Assembly: GCA_900754715.1 (NCBI GenBank)
Contig: CAAEDX010000106.1
Coordinates: forward strand, 1-15,185
Reading direction: 5' to 3'
From: Erysipelotrichaceae bacterium
GTDB lineage: Bacteria > Bacillota_I > Bacilli_A > Erysipelotrichales > Erysipelotrichaceae
DNA: 15,185 bases
A model generated the notes under the pieces. It was not told where the DNA came from. It searched no databases and was given only the letters and a program-made list of their open reading frames with translations. The stretch's first letter is position 1. Each line of letters begins with the position of its first letter. Positions 14,679 through 15,185 of this stretch are shown in pieces. The position numbers and the translations under genes were made by a program.

Positions 14679-15185
14679 ACAGTTTTGATTTAAGCACGAA
14701 ATTGATGAATTCCTGCATCGGGGCAGTAAGTGCCTTGCGGGAATGATGGATAAGATACCATTCACGATCAAGGGGATGATCGTTCAAGGTGAGCTCATAT
14801 AGTTCCTTTCTCTGCAGGAAGGGAAGCACGAGACGCCGGGGCAGGATGGATATGCCCATGCCGCTGCGCACGGCTTCGATGAGGGCGTGATTACTGACGG
14901 ATTCCACTGCCGGGCGCAGCTTCATGTGATGCAAGGTGAACAAGCTCTCGGTGATGCTGCGGGTGGCGCTGTTTTCTTCTCGGGTGAGAAAGGGCAGATC
15001 CTGAAGCACATTGAGCTCGATCGTTTTTTGGTTGGCCAGCGGATGATCTGGCGCGCAGACGAGCGCCATCTTGTCTTCACATAAGGTGATGGCCGTCAAT
15101 GCCGCATTGCGTGGCGTGCCTTCGATAAGCGCCAGATCGAGCACGTTGTCCATCACGGCCTCTTCTACCGCATAGGTGCTCAGTA
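14677..15185 (-). CDS. LysR-family transcriptional regulator, effector-binding domain (partial)
   Basis: The minus-strand frame is open from the right window edge and ends at TAA on 14679-14677, giving about 169 residues of the C-terminal part. It shows the LysR substrate-binding fold: DLALIEG, the strand-turn CAPDHPLANQ, LPFLTREENSATR, and AVRSGMGISILPRRLV, a common LysR segment near the hinge. The tail (QEFINFVLKSKL) is a typical C-terminal helix. The N-terminal winged helix-turn-helix that binds DNA lies beyond the window. The GTG/ATG pair near 15156 is internal and not the start. Pattern is closest to CysL/CysB-like or CbbR-like regulators, but the effector and targets cannot be told. It is convergent with purH and unlikely to control it. 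Confidence 0.88.
   Translation of the reverse strand, partial: LSTYAVEEAVMDNVLDLALIEGTPRNAALTAITLCEDKMALVCAPDHPLANQKTIELNVLQDLPFLTREENSATRSITESLFTLHHMKLRPAVESVSNHALIEAVRSGMGISILPRRLVLPFLQRKELYELTLNDHPLDREWYLIHHSRKALTAPMQEFINFVLKSKL

Overview
The window is bacterial chromosome from a Gram-positive (Bacillota-type) organism. The evidence is strong AGGAGG-type ribosome binding sites about 6-8 nt before nearly every start, dense operons with 4-23 nt overlaps, U-tract terminators, and a one-chain PurL with its glutaminase fused. The genes look moderately GC-rich with wide use of ATG and some GTG starts. A gut Erysipelotrichia-like host would fit, but that is inference and weakly supported.

Left part (1-1433): the 3' end of a DMT/EamA-type transporter overlaps a fold-type I PLP aminotransferase, followed by a clear intrinsic terminator. 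Positions 1434-2469 are a visibly AT-richer island. It carries a decayed AAA_14/DUF4143-type ATPase gene on the minus strand, which has its Walker motifs but lacks an internal conserved segment and the whole C-terminal half.

Middle (2470-7006): a VTT/TVP38-family membrane protein, then a tightly overlapping four-gene unit of ECF-type sigma factor, six-helix membrane protein (probable anti-sigma factor or sensor), ABC ATPase and ABC-2-like permease. This looks like a self-contained envelope-stress or export module. A small DUF4190-like membrane protein follows, with a long 3' region that folds into a hairpin and ends in a terminator.

Right part (7007-14678): a purine operon purE-purL-purM-purN-purH closed by a strong terminator. 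These genes carry out steps 3 (PurN), 4 (PurL), 5 (PurM), part of 6 (PurE) and 9-10 (PurH) of de novo IMP synthesis. purF, purD, purK, purC and purB are not here. The operon has a roughly 200-nt leader that I could not match to a known purine riboswitch. It contains a candidate promoter, a long-range GC-rich stem followed by a U-rich run, a 22-codon open frame with a very good ribosome binding site, and an intrinsic terminator just before the purE ribosome binding site. The stop codon of the small frame lies inside the terminator hairpin. This leader is the most interesting unexplained item in the window. The window ends with the C-terminal part of a convergent LysR-family regulator.
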